Positions 1 through 9,400 of a stretch of 64,000 nt of DNA are shown here, one piece after another; the first letter of the stretch is position 1, and each line of letters opens with the position of its first letter. The stretch lies in assembly GCA_963741305.1 (NCBI GenBank), contig CAVUHL010000003.1, positions 1,488,001-1,552,000 of the forward strand, given 5' to 3'. The notes under the pieces were generated by a model. It was not told the DNA's origin, searched no databases, and saw only the letters and a program-made list of their open reading frames with translations. This DNA comes from DATMER01 sp963741305 (lineage in GTDB: Bacteria > Acidobacteriota > Thermoanaerobaculia > Multivoradales > UBA5704). The translations under genes and the position numbers were made by a program.

Positions 1-61
1 TGACCGCCAGCGCGGCGGCGTAGACCGTGGTCAGGACGAGCTTGCGGACGGGCAGCTTCAT
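1..61 (-). CDS. N-terminal fragment of an exported protein (partial)
   Basis: Reading leftward from an ATG at 61 gives MKLPVRKLVLTTVYAAALAV before the window ends. This is a basic N-terminus followed by a hydrophobic stretch, as in a Sec signal peptide. Nothing is visible of the mature protein, so no function can be given. It lies downstream of the thioredoxin-like gene on the same strand, separated by an inverted-repeat element. Confidence 0.45.
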   Translation of the reverse strand, partial: MKLPVRKLVLTTVYAAALAV

Positions 62-104
62 ACCAATAGAGGTAAGACAGGCGCGGGGGGCGGTTTGGAA
101 CAGG

Positions 105-313
105 CCTCACCCCCGGCCCCTCTCCCGGCCGCACACCCGGACCCCCGGGAGAGGGGAGCGCGCGAGATCCACAGACATCGCCATATATCGCTCGCCCGGT
201 AGAAACCCGGTCCTGCTGTGGACAAGCCACTTATGGAGTTGCGGTTGGATCTGGAGGCCTCCCCTCTCCCGGGGGTCCGGGTGTGCGGCGGGAGAGGGGC
301 TGGGGGTGAGGGG
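105..313. repeat. Dispersed inverted-repeat element, subfamily A, copy 1
   Basis: The left arm (105-157) and right arm (259-313) are near-perfect inverted repeats of about 53 bp rich in CCCCTCTCCC and GGGAGAGGGG. They flank a ~100-bp centre. The centre is homologous, in reverse orientation, to the centre of the copy at 1695-1898 (shared words such as GATCTCGCGCGC and CCGGGCGAG). The two are therefore copies of one ~205-bp element, not unrelated hairpins. It lies between two minus-strand genes and could form a long hairpin in RNA. Confidence 0.85.
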
Positions 314-351
314 CCGCGGAAGGTCCGGTCTAAACCAGGTCTAAACCGGAC

Positions 352-747
352 CTAAACCGGCTTCGGAGCCCACGCGTGGAAGAAGCTGACGATCTCGGCC
401 ACGGAGAGCAGCGCATTGGCATTCCGGAACTCGCCGTCCGTCTGCGCCTTGACGAGCGTGCCATCGGGCTCCAAGATCGCAATCGCCGGGATGCCGCGCA
501 CGACGTCCATGCCGTAGTCGGCCATGATGTCGAGGTTCTGGTTGCGGTTGCCCACCGTGATCTTCACCACGATGTAGCTCGGTTCGAGGATGGGCGTGAC
601 GAGCCGGTGGGTGAGCGCCCGGTTCAGGGCGTAGCAGTCGGGGCACCAGTCGGCGCCGAACACGACCGCCACGCGCTTGCCCTCCCTACCGGCAAGCTTC
701 AAGGCGGCGTCGATGGCCGCGTGGGCATCGGCCTCGTAATCGTTCAT
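352..747 (-). CDS. Thioredoxin-fold protein with CPDC motif
   Basis: A 131-aa protein with a single thioredoxin-like domain. The active-site segment ADWCPDC sits near residue 37 and is followed by a helix, a central beta region and the cis-proline segment GIPAI near residue 87. No signal peptide is visible, so it is probably cytoplasmic and acts as a thiol-disulfide reductase or peroxidase-type thioredoxin. The start at 747 is preferred to the in-frame ATG at 765 because GGGAGG lies 8-9 nt upstream of 747. The ATG at 765 merely overlaps the stop of the M28 gene. It is probably co-transcribed with and coupled to that gene. Substrate unknown. Confidence 0.8.
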   Translation of the reverse strand: MNDYEADAHAAIDAALKLAGREGKRVAVVFGADWCPDCYALNRALTHRLVTPILEPSYIVVKITVGNRNQNLDIMADYGMDVVRGIPAIAILEPDGTLVKAQTDGEFRNANALLSVAEIVSFFHAWAPKPV

Positions 748-761
748 GCTGTCTTCCTCCC

Positions 762-1670
762 TCATTCATAGGATCGGATGGTGGCCAGGGTCAGGCGCCC
801 GGCCCAGTCCAGGGTCTCCGGAGTGACTTTCTCCGGAGTATCCAAAGGTGAATGATAGGACGGTTCGACGCCGGTCCAAAGCCAGCCCGTCTCGATCCCC
901 CGGCTGGCGAAGGGCACGGAGTCCGAGATCTGGGGGGTGAAATGCTCCCGCACAGGCACGCCGAGCCCGCTGGCGAGGCCGAGCATCCGCTGGTGGACGC
1001 CGCGCTTCATGTTGATGCGAAGGGTGGAGAGAAGAGCATCCCCGCGGCCGATCATGTCCAGGTTGATCATGGACACGAGGTTGCGCGCCGCCTCGGGAGA
1101 GAGGCTCTGGGCATAGTACCGGGAGCCGACGACGGACTGTTGCTGAGGCCCGGGCCGCCCCTCCTCGGCCCCGAACGCCACGAACACCACCGGCAGCCGG
1201 GCAGGGCGAGCCGCCAGCACCCGGGCCAGCTCCAGGAGGACCGCCACACCCGAAGCGTTGTCATTGGCCCCCGGGCTCCCCACGACCGTGTCGTAGTGCG
1301 CGCCGACCAGGAGGTAGCGGTCCACCGCCGGATCGAATTCCGGGCCGGAGGGCAGAGCCACGACATTGGCGGAATCCCCGCCGCCGGGAAGGGGCACCGG
1401 CTGGCGCTCGACCCGGTAGCCCGCCGCCGCCAGGGCCTTTTCGACATAGGCCGCAGCGCGAGCCTCCGCAGGGCTGCCGGTGGGCCGGGGACCTGACGCG
1501 AGCGCCCGCAGGTGGGCCATGGCCTTTTGGAGGTCGATCGCCTCCCCTTGGACACGCACCACGGGCCGGGGGGTTGGGGGCGGCGGGGGCTCAGGCTGCT
1601 CGCGGCAGGCGGCGAGCAGCAGGGAGACCGTTAGGACGGAAACCCATCGCTTGGACAGGGCGGAGAGCAT
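762..1670 (-). CDS. M28-family zinc aminopeptidase lipoprotein
   Basis: A 302-aa protein starting with a signal peptide and lipobox LLAAC (Cys22), followed by a proline-rich linker. The M28 metal-binding segments are visible in order: GAHYDT, GANDNASG, GAEEG (catalytic Glu), NLDMIG and a late YHSPLDT histidine. The length fits a single-domain M28 aminopeptidase. It is predicted to be a membrane-anchored periplasmic or surface enzyme that cleaves N-terminal residues from peptides using two zinc ions. It is the first gene of a two-gene unit with the thioredoxin-like protein. The Shine-Dalgarno sequence ahead of 1670 is weak. Confidence 0.88.
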   Translation of the reverse strand: MLSALSKRWVSVLTVSLLLAACREQPEPPPPPTPRPVVRVQGEAIDLQKAMAHLRALASGPRPTGSPAEARAAAYVEKALAAAGYRVERQPVPLPGGGDSANVVALPSGPEFDPAVDRYLLVGAHYDTVVGSPGANDNASGVAVLLELARVLAARPARLPVVFVAFGAEEGRPGPQQQSVVGSRYYAQSLSPEAARNLVSMINLDMIGRGDALLSTLRINMKRGVHQRMLGLASGLGVPVREHFTPQISDSVPFASRGIETGWLWTGVEPSYHSPLDTPEKVTPETLDWAGRLTLATIRSYE

Positions 1671-1694
1671 TGGGGACAGTTTACCCGCGGAAGG

Positions 1695-1898
1695 CCCTCA
1701 CCCCCGGCCCCTCTCCCATCCGCACACCCGGGCCCCCGGGAGAGGGGAGGCCTCTAGATCCAGCTTCCATCTCCACCTGCGGCTTGCCCTGTCTCGTTTC
1801 TCCGGGCGAGCCCCGTACGGTGATGTCGGTGGATCTCGCGCGCCCCCCTCTCCCGGGGGTCCGGGTGTGCGGCCGGGAGAGGGGTTGGGGGTGAGGGC
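1695..1898. repeat. Dispersed inverted-repeat element, subfamily A, copy 2
   Basis: The arms at about 1695-1748 and 1845-1898 are inverted copies carrying the same core as the element at 105-313 (cgcacacccggg and its complement). The spacer between them matches the reverse complement of that element's spacer at many positions. It sits in the divergent gap between the M28 gene and the SpoIIE-type phosphatase gene, about 40 bp before the latter's start codon. Confidence 0.85.
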
Positions 1899-1936
1899 CG
1901 GTAACTTCCCCCACCCACTTCCGTAAACTACCCCTG

Positions 1937-4018
1937 ATGAAGATTCGCACCCAGCTCGTCCTGGCCTTCCTGCTGCTCTCCGTATTACCCCTCACCGGGA
2001 TCGTCCTCTACTCCTACGCCTCCTCCCAGCGGGCCGTGCGCAAGGTGGTGGAGGCCGAGGCCGAGGAGCTGACGCAGCAGATGAACGGCCGCATGTCCAC
2101 GATCCGGGCGGAGCTGGGGCGCAGCGCCGAGCGGGTGGGCGAGATGCAGATGGCCTCGCTGCTGGATCGGCAGACGGAGGAGGAGCTGGAGAAGGATTTC
2201 CCCGAAGTGCTCCGGGCCATGGGCGAATCGGCTTCCCTGGTGGACTCCCTGGAATTCACGCCGTCCGTGCCCGCCGCCCCGCCCGCGCCTTCAGCAAAAG
2301 CTCCTCCCGCTCCCGAGCTTCCCACTCCCCGCGTGTCCGGCGACCCGACAGCTCTTCCCGCTTCGCCTGCTCCGCCCGCCCCGCCGCCGATGGTCATCGA
2401 CGTCCGGGAGATCCTGGCAGAAGTCGAGAGGGCCCATGGAGAGGTCGGAGCCATCCAGGACGACCCGGAGATCCAGCGGGTGATCGAGCAGGCGAACCGG
2501 ATCGCAGCCGAGGCGGTGGCTGGCGGCCGGGTCATCGTCCACTCGACGCCGGAAATGCCGGACACGTCTGAGAAAAGGGCGGAGCTGGAGAGGAAGGTTC
2601 GCCAGGCCGAGGCGCGCAACCGGGAGCTGGAGGCCCGGCTCGAGAAGCAGCGCAGGGAGACCCGTCTCCTCATCGGCAAGGACATCGGGGCCCCGGTCAA
2701 GGAAGAGGGAGGGCGCGTGGTCGGCTGGGTCCGCGTCCAGGTCCGTCCCGAGGAGATCCTCAGCCGGGTGCTCGGAAGGACCCAACGCGAGCGAGGGGAG
2801 ATCCCGTTCGCCGTCGACGCCGAGGGCAACGTCCACACCGCGAACGAGGAAGACCTGCAGAAGATCAAGGCCCTCCCGATCACCCGGAGCCTGGTCGATT
2901 CCTCCCGGCAGATCCTCGACGGCTGGGTCGTCGTGACCTCCAACAAGGACGAAGAGAGCGGGCTCACCCTCGGCGTGGCGCGGCCGATCCGGCAATCCCT
3001 CGAAGAGCTCAGGCGCACCGCGGCGCGCAACTTCGGCTACGGCCTGGCCCTGATCGCCTTCGCCCTGGTTGGCATCCTGCCGCTGTCGAACCGGATGACC
3101 CGGGACGTGGGCGTCCTGCAGCAGGGCGCGGAGCGGATCGCGCAAGGGGACCTGGCGACGCGGGTCTCCGTGCGGTCGCGCAACGAGATCGGCGCCCTGG
3201 CCACGGCGTTCAACCGCATGGCCGGGGACCTGCGCACCAACCAGGAGAAGCTCGTCGAGCAGGAGACCGAGCAGCGCCTCCTGCGCAGCGAGTACGAGCG
3301 CAAGACCCGCGAGCTGGAAGAGGCCCGCACCTTCCAGCTCTCCCTCCTGCCCAAGACCCTGCCCGCCCATCCGCGCTTCGAGATCGCCGTCTCCATGCAG
3401 ACCGCGACCGAGGTCGGAGGCGACTACTACGACTTCCACCTGTCCGAGGACGGCATCCTGACCACCGCGGTGGGGGATGCCACGGGGCACGGCGCCCGGG
3501 CCGGGACGATGGTGACGGTGGTGAAGAGCCTGTTCTCCGCCGACTCCGGAAGGTCCGCGCCGAGGGACTTCCTGGCCGAGGCCGCCGTGGCCGTGAAGCG
3601 CATGGAGCTGGAGCGGATGGCCATGAGCCTGACCCTCGCCCGCATGGATGGGAAGACCCTCACGCTAGCCGCCGCCGGCATGCCCCCCGCCCTGCTGTAC
3701 CGCGCCGCATCCCAAGAGGTGGAAGAGATCGCCCTGGAGGGGATGCCGCTGGGCGGTCTCGCCTACGACTACCAGGAGCTGAGCCTGAAAGTGGCCTCTG
3801 GAGACACTCTGCTCCTGATGAGCGACGGTCTCCCCGAGCTGCAGGACGAGCAGGGCGAGCCCTTCGGCTATCCCCGGGTGCGCCAGGGCTTCCAGGAGCT
3901 GGGAAGCTGGACTCCGGAAGAGATCATCGCCGGTCTGGGTGACGCAGCGCGCACCTGGACCGGCGGAAAACCCCCCAACGACGACGTGACGTTCGTAGTG
4001 CTGCGCTTTAGAGCGTAG
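1937..4018 (+). CDS. HAMP-domain SpoIIE/PP2C-type serine phosphatase
   Basis: A 693-aa membrane sensor phosphatase. Residues 7-30 form the first membrane helix. An extracytoplasmic region follows, with a Pro/Ala-rich linker near 112-150 and a long charged coiled coil at about 215-240. A second helix is at about 368-386, then a HAMP domain ending in IGALATAFNRMAGDL, another coiled coil, and a C-terminal PP2C/SpoIIE domain. The phosphatase metal-site motifs are present: GGDYYDF, GDATGHG, LLMSDGL and NDDVTFVVLR. It probably dephosphorylates an anti-sigma-factor antagonist in a partner-switching pathway in response to an external signal. No such partner genes are adjacent. Confidence 0.9.
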   Translation: MKIRTQLVLAFLLLSVLPLTGIVLYSYASSQRAVRKVVEAEAEELTQQMNGRMSTIRAELGRSAERVGEMQMASLLDRQTEEELEKDFPEVLRAMGESASLVDSLEFTPSVPAAPPAPSAKAPPAPELPTPRVSGDPTALPASPAPPAPPPMVIDVREILAEVERAHGEVGAIQDDPEIQRVIEQANRIAAEAVAGGRVIVHSTPEMPDTSEKRAELERKVRQAEARNRELEARLEKQRRETRLLIGKDIGAPVKEEGGRVVGWVRVQVRPEEILSRVLGRTQRERGEIPFAVDAEGNVHTANEEDLQKIKALPITRSLVDSSRQILDGWVVVTSNKDEESGLTLGVARPIRQSLEELRRTAARNFGYGLALIAFALVGILPLSNRMTRDVGVLQQGAERIAQGDLATRVSVRSRNEIGALATAFNRMAGDLRTNQEKLVEQETEQRLLRSEYERKTRELEEARTFQLSLLPKTLPAHPRFEIAVSMQTATEVGGDYYDFHLSEDGILTTAVGDATGHGARAGTMVTVVKSLFSADSGRSAPRDFLAEAAVAVKRMELERMAMSLTLARMDGKTLTLAAAGMPPALLYRAASQEVEEIALEGMPLGGLAYDYQELSLKVASGDTLLLMSDGLPELQDEQGEPFGYPRVRQGFQELGSWTPEEIIAGLGDAARTWTGGKPPNDDVTFVVLRFRA

Positions 4019-4029
4019 GCAGCGAGCGG

Positions 4030-4302
4030 GGCGGGCTCCGCCCCACTTGGGGGAGCATCCGCCCTAAATGGGGCGGCGTCCGCCCCGTATGGGGGAGCGA
4101 TTGCCCCACATGGGGCGAGAGTCGCCCAAAAAAGGGCGAACGCTCCCCCAAGTGGGGGAGTTACTCCCCCAGCTAGGGCGATGACTGCCCCACATGGGGC
4201 GAGCGTTGCCCCATCTGGGGGGAGAGCTCCCCTTTTTGGGGCGGACGTTCCCCCATCTGGGGCGGACGCTGCCCCACAAAGGGCGAAGACCGCCCCAGAT
4301 TC
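4030..4302. repeat. Array of thirteen exact-period 21-bp palindromic units
   Basis: From 4030 the sequence divides into 13 consecutive units of exactly 21 bp. Each has the pattern GGSGRnnnnnSCCCCnnnnGG, so every unit carries an imperfect GGGG...CCCC palindrome. No two units are identical, yet the phase never slips. Because 21 is divisible by three, both strands stay open over parts of the array (a minus-strand heptapeptide pattern WGxxRPx). I regard it as non-coding: there is no ribosome binding site and no conserved protein. It begins 11 bp after the phosphatase stop codon and lies upstream of the STAND operon. Confidence 0.9.
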
Positions 4303-4311
4303 CCGAGCTAC

Positions 4312-4425
4312 TCCCCTGGGAGCGCCGGCGTCTCGCCGGCCCACGCTCCCCGCCCCCGAAGAAGGTCGGGCCTTCGGCCCAATGTTTTTTAGGAAGCCGG
4401 CGAGACGCCAGCGCTCCCAGGGGGC
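4312..4425. repeat. Composite inverted repeat with ~28-bp arms
   Basis: The arm at 4312-4339 (CCTGGGAGCGCCGGCGTCTC core) is repeated in inverted orientation at 4397-4425 with one or two mismatches. The ~57-bp interior holds a terminator-like hairpin. This resembles a dispersed extragenic element. It lies between the 21-bp array and the first gene of the STAND operon. Confidence 0.75.
4368..4390 (+). terminator. Candidate intrinsic terminator
   Basis: GGGCCTTCGGCCC forms a 5-bp GC stem with a TTC loop and is followed by AATGTTTTTT. It is correctly placed to end transcripts coming from the phosphatase gene and to insulate the STAND operon. It sits inside the larger inverted repeat, so its role depends on which fold wins. 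Confidence 0.5.
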
Positions 4426-4494
4426 TCGCGCGAGCAGAGGAGGAGGGCCGATGCGCGTGATATCTTGAGAGAAACCTACGACGAGCCCGAATCC

Positions 4495-6450
4495 ATGCCC
4501 TCCCACCCCTACGCGCCGAGTCGTTCCCAGAGCGCGCGCCTAGCGATCGACTTGGTCGCCCCCAAACGCTCGGCTCACGCTTCCATCCGAGGCTATCTGT
4601 ACCAAGCTTGCGTAGGGGTGGAGCGCTGGCTGTCTCTGAAAGAGGGAGAGGTGCTGCTGTGTGAGGGCGATGAAGACTTGGACAGACTGCTCTTAGAGGA
4701 GGGTTTAGGCGTTATTGAGCAGGTAAAGGTGCGATCTCGGCCGGTCGAAGATCGAGTGCTGAGGGAGAGCTTGCAACGCTTCGCCGAGACCTTTGTGGCC
4801 CTGCGCCAGAGGGGGGAGGACCGCCAATTCGTCTTCATCTGCACAGCAGAGCGGGCCCGAGCGGGCCGTCGCTTCGACGGGATTGATCCAATGTCGTATT
4901 GGCTGGAGGGCGGGGAGAAGCGCTCGGAAGTGGAGCAGGAGACCGCCCGGGGAGCGGTGCGCCGGTGGCTTGCCCTAGAGACGGAATCGGCTACCAAGGA
5001 CGGCGGTAACCTCCGGCACCTAGAGGGGGCCCTTGCTTGGCTGGACGGAGAGGTGGGGCGCTGGAGGGCGTTTCTTGACCGAGTTGAGTGGCGCTTCGGA
5101 GCGCCGGACATAGACGGAGTACGGGCCGTGATCGAGGAACGCCTGCAGCAGCGCTCCGACGCCAACTCCCTACCCTTGGGTGAGGTCTTGGTGGACTGGC
5201 TGGTGAGCCGCGTCTTGAAGGCCTCGAGCCATCCCGGGCCAGTGGAGCGGGTGCTCACCCGGGAGGGGTTGAACGAACTCTTGGTCGAAGTGGCCGGGGA
5301 ATTGACGGATTGGAGCCGTCGCCAGGGCTTTAACATCCGACAGGCTTTCAAGGAACTCGCCGGTCTGGGACCTCTCCTCACGCCAGGCGTTGCCTCGCTG
5401 CCTCTAGTGCATACAGACCACGGACAAAGTGGCCTTGTGCCCCCCGGCAAGCTACTGACCGCCGCCTATGAGGTGGTTCCATTCGAGGAGGAAGCCCGCG
5501 CCGGGGAACTGGGTGAGTTAGAGGCTTGGTGCAACGAGAAGCGGTCTCGGATGGCTTGGTTATGGACGGGCGAACTAGGTGCTGGTAAAACGCGTTTGGC
5601 GATTGAGCTCTGTAGACGCCTAGCTGCCATTGGATGGGAGACAGGATTTCTCCGCTTGGACGTGAGGACCGACGACTTGGAATCCCTGGTCCGGGGAGTC
5701 CTCCCTCGTTTAGTTGTCGTAGACAATGCTCAGACCCGCCTGGAGCTGTTGAAGGCGGTGCTCACGCGGGTCGGAGAGGCCCAGGGGCCGCCGAAGTTGC
5801 GGCTGCTTCTGCTCGCGCGACAGGCGGGCGCTTGGTGGGGGCTGCTCAAGCTAGCTAGTAGGGATGCAGAAGATTTGCTCTTGAGTTCCCCCATCGCCAG
5901 ATCTCTGGGTCCCTTGGTGAAGAACGAAAGGGAGATCCTGGAAGCCTATCGACGAGCACTCATCTCTTTTCACGAAATAACACACCAAGCAATGCCGGAG
6001 GATTTTTCTCCGCCCGTTTTTTCAGCCGAAGAGGCTCGATTGCCCCTTCTCCTTCACATGCGGGCACTGGAGTCTAAAGACGTTGGCACCCTTCCGGGTG
6101 CTGACGGCTTGCTTTCCCGCCTTGTTAACCGTGAGAGGATGATCTGGGGAGCTGCCCTTCAAGATCTTAGGATTCTTTATGGCTCTATCCCTGCTTGTGC
6201 AGAGGGGATGATCGAGAAAACGATGGCATCTATTACGATGCTAGGTGGAGTGAGCAATCAAGTAGAGGCGGAGGCCGTTGCGGAGGCGGCGGGGTCGCAT
6301 TCACCTGCTGAAAGGCGAGTTATCATAGAAGTGCTTCATCGTCTCTATTCTGGTCCAGAAGTTGGGGGGCAATTTGTGCAGGCGCTTCAACCGGACCGTC
6401 TCGGTGAGGAACTAGTCGCCCAGGTTCTGGGAGGACGCCATGACCGATAA
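4495..6450 (+). CDS. DUF4297/Cap4-like nuclease fused to a P-loop NTPase
   Basis: A 651-aa protein. Residues 25-150 resemble the Cap4/DUF4297 dsDNA-nuclease fold: RGYLYQ at 32-37, then E57, D61 and EQVK at 75-78, an E-D-ExK-type active site. A P-loop GELGAGKT lies at 359-366, followed by a Walker B-like LVVVDNAQT and a helical C-terminus. The start at 4495 is chosen because its leader MPSHPYAPSRSQSA closely matches the leader of the STAND protein at 10424 (MPSLDAPSRSQSA) in protein and DNA. The TTG at 4465 is an alternative. Its stop overlaps the next gene by 11 bp, suggesting translational coupling. GC content and codon use are lower than in flanking genes, which suggests transfer. Predicted role: an effector that degrades DNA after NTPase-gated activation. 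Confidence 0.75.
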   Translation: MPSHPYAPSRSQSARLAIDLVAPKRSAHASIRGYLYQACVGVERWLSLKEGEVLLCEGDEDLDRLLLEEGLGVIEQVKVRSRPVEDRVLRESLQRFAETFVALRQRGEDRQFVFICTAERARAGRRFDGIDPMSYWLEGGEKRSEVEQETARGAVRRWLALETESATKDGGNLRHLEGALAWLDGEVGRWRAFLDRVEWRFGAPDIDGVRAVIEERLQQRSDANSLPLGEVLVDWLVSRVLKASSHPGPVERVLTREGLNELLVEVAGELTDWSRRQGFNIRQAFKELAGLGPLLTPGVASLPLVHTDHGQSGLVPPGKLLTAAYEVVPFEEEARAGELGELEAWCNEKRSRMAWLWTGELGAGKTRLAIELCRRLAAIGWETGFLRLDVRTDDLESLVRGVLPRLVVVDNAQTRLELLKAVLTRVGEAQGPPKLRLLLLARQAGAWWGLLKLASRDAEDLLLSSPIARSLGPLVKNEREILEAYRRALISFHEITHQAMPEDFSPPVFSAEEARLPLLLHMRALESKDVGTLPGADGLLSRLVNRERMIWGAALQDLRILYGSIPACAEGMIEKTMASITMLGGVSNQVEAEAVAEAAGSHSPAERRVIIEVLHRLYSGPEVGGQFVQALQPDRLGEELVAQVLGGRHDR

Positions 6451-9400
6451 AAGGCATGAGGGAGCCACACTCCCGAGTAAGCTCCTCCAGGTTGGAGGTC
6501 CGGCTGGCAGAAAACATCTCCTCACTTCTCTCACTCGTCTTGCCGCAAGGCGCCCTGAAGCGCGAGGTTGGTTGAAGAGCGCTCTATCGGAAAATTTAAA
6601 GGAACTAATGGAACCAGCCGTCTTAGTCGCATTCGAGACAGGCGATCCTATAGGCCAAGTTCTGGCGGAACTGATTGAGGAGCAAGGGGACGAGCAGATT
6701 GTTCGACAGCTGCAAGAACTCTGTGATCAGCCGCAATTTGAGAATTCCATACCTCTGCTCGAATTAGGCGTGATAGTAACAAAGAAGGTCCTAGAGAGTT
6801 ACGGGTTAGATTTTTCCTCTGAACCTGCCGATAGGGTGCGGGCTTATGCTCATCTCTTGGAGAATCTTGCTACCCGCCTTGGAGCCCTGGGTCGACTGGA
6901 GGAAGCGCTAGAGCACGCTGAGCATGCCGTGGGTCTCTTTCGGGGTCTGCCCCCCGAGACTCCTGATGTAGCAGCCGATTTGGGGAGAAGCTTAACCAAC
7001 TTGGGCCTCCGTCTCAGTGCTTTAGGTCGTGTAGAGGATGCACTTTCAGCGAGCGAGGAGTCGATAAGTCTGGTTCGGCAGTCGTCTCGCCTTCAGTTCG
7101 CAAATCACGTCAATGTTCAGATCCTGGGTGATAACAACGTCGTCCTCATCGGCAGATCCCGCCTCGACCTTACGCTCTACCGCGGGCGGAGGGGGGCGGC
7201 TTTTTCCTCTCCTGGGGAGGCGGGCGAGGCAGCCGAGGTCCTCAGCCCCTATGCCATGGCGGTCCCTCTCGTAGGCCGGGAGCGGGAATGGTCCGATCTC
7301 TGGACTTGGCTGAACAGCGGCTTGTCTGTATCCATCCGTGTCGTCACCGCGCCTGGCGGTGGCGGCAAGACGCGCCTTGCACTGGAACTCTGCGAGGAGG
7401 CTGTCCGCCGGGGGTGGTACGCCGGCTTCGTGAAGACTACAGCGCCCTTGGACTCTGTTGCAGGAAAGTTGCCGCGCCCGACGCTCGCTGTGGTGGACTA
7501 CGCCGCCGCCCGGCTCCCCTGGCTGCGGGAGTGGTTGGCCGACCTCGCCAGTTCGCCGCCCGTCGGCGGTCCGCTGCGCATCTTACTCCTCGAACGGAAC
7601 GCTGATCCGGCGTTGGGTTGGTGGGCGGAGACGTTCCGGAGGGGGAGTTGTGGAGATGCAGCAGTCCGGCACCTGCTGGATCCTGCCGATGGTCCCTACC
7701 CACTCCCACCACTTCGCCAGGTGGAACAACGGCGGGCTATCCTAGAAGCAACGCTCCGGAGCATCGGGAGCGATTTACGGCTACCGACGCGCGAGGAGCA
7801 CCCGGACTTCGACCGCCAGTTGGCGACGCTGAGTTGGGGTGGCGAGCCGCTCTTTCTTATGATGGCTGCCCTTACCGGAGCGAAGTGCGGTCTGGGGCAC
7901 GTCCTCTCCTTGAATCGGGCAGACCTAGCCTTCGAGGTCGCTCAGCGGCGCGAGTTGAACCGGATTAGTCAGATCGGGATGAGCCGCCTAATCTCAGAGT
8001 CTTTGGTCTGCCACATGGCGGCCTACGTGACCCTCTGCCAAGGACTTACGCGCGAGCAAGCGGAGGTAGCAATTGTAGTTGAGGACGAGGCATTGCGGCA
8101 CGATCGTCTCAGTGATCCGCTGGTGATCTACGGGGCTCTGTACAACGCCCTTCCTGGAGCCGGGAATGCCATCGCGCCCATTCTGCCTGATGTGGTCGGG
8201 GAGGCTGCAATCTTGATGGCGCTCGGCGAGATGGATTTGGCAAAGGCTAGCGAGGCGGTCGTCCGAGCAGCAAACCAGGCACCGGAAAGGGTAGCAGCGA
8301 CTGTGATGCGGATGGTCCAGGACTTCGGTGATTACGATAGCCGGCCAATAGAATGGCTGAACCGACTGACCGAAGACGTTATCGATTTAGAGGGATTGAA
8401 GAGGCTCGTTGGTCAGTTGCCAGAGAAGACTATAGTATTACGCGAGTTCTCTGCTAAAGTGATGGCGGCGCTGCTCGAGCGACTCCGTGGGGAAGGCGAA
8501 AAGGAAGGCATAGCTCTAGCCAGCAATAATCTTTCTATATATCTGGCCTCCCTTGGCCGTAGAGAAGAGGCGTTGGAGGCAGTGCAAGAGGCGGTTTTCC
8601 TATACCGTGATTTAGAGCAGTTCCGTCCTGATGTGTTCGGCCCCGACCTTGCAACATCGCTCAACAACCTATCCAATAGTCTGAGCGAACTTGGCCATAG
8701 TGAAGAGGCTTTGGTGGCGGTGCAAGAGGCGGCTTCCCTATACCGGAATCTAGCGCAGTCGCGTCCTGATGCGTTCGGGCCAGACCTCGCAACATCTCTC
8801 AACAACCTGTCCAACCGTCTGAGCGATCTCGGACGTCGTGAAGAGGCTTTGGAGTCAGTGCAAGAGGCGGTTGCCCTATACCGGAATCTAGTGCAGTTCC
8901 GTCCTGATGCATTCGGTCCGGATCTCGCGACATCTCTCAGCAACTTGTCCAACCGCCTGAGCGATCTCGGTAGGCTGGAGGAGGCTTTTAACTCGGTACA
9001 GGAGGCTGTAGATCTGTACCGTGAGCTGTCGTTTTTGCGACCCGATGCTTACCGTCCAGACTTTGCGACGTCTCTCAACAACCTATCCAACCGCCTAAGC
9101 GCCCTTGGCCATCGCGAAGAGGCATTGGCGGTCGTGCAGGAGGCGGTGGATGTGTACCGCGAGCTTTCGCAGGCTCGTCCCGACGCGTTCTATCCGAATC
9201 TTGCGCTATCACTCAACAACCTTTCCAATCATCTGAGCGCTCTTGGCCGTCAAGAAGAGGCTCTGGAGGCCGTGCAGGAGGCATTAGCTGTATATCGTGA
9301 GCTTTCTCAGTCTCGTCCCGACGCGTTCCGTCCGGACACGGCGAAGTCGCTCAACAACTTGTCGAATTATCTGCGCGCTCTTGGCCGTCCTGAAGAGGCT

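Noticed and set aside
4064..4279. Minus-strand ORF with a WGxxRPx heptad repeat
   Set aside because: It is produced by the 21-bp DNA period, has no ribosome binding site, and other frames of the array are equally open.
4465..4494. TTG start at 4465 for the nuclease gene
   Set aside because: The ATG at 4495 gives the leader shared with the STAND protein at 10424; the extra ten residues have no counterpart.
6323..6517. Programmed frameshift joining the nuclease and STAND genes
   Set aside because: GGAGG and ATG at 6440 support independent initiation, and no clear slippery heptamer or downstream structure is seen. Translational coupling is simpler.
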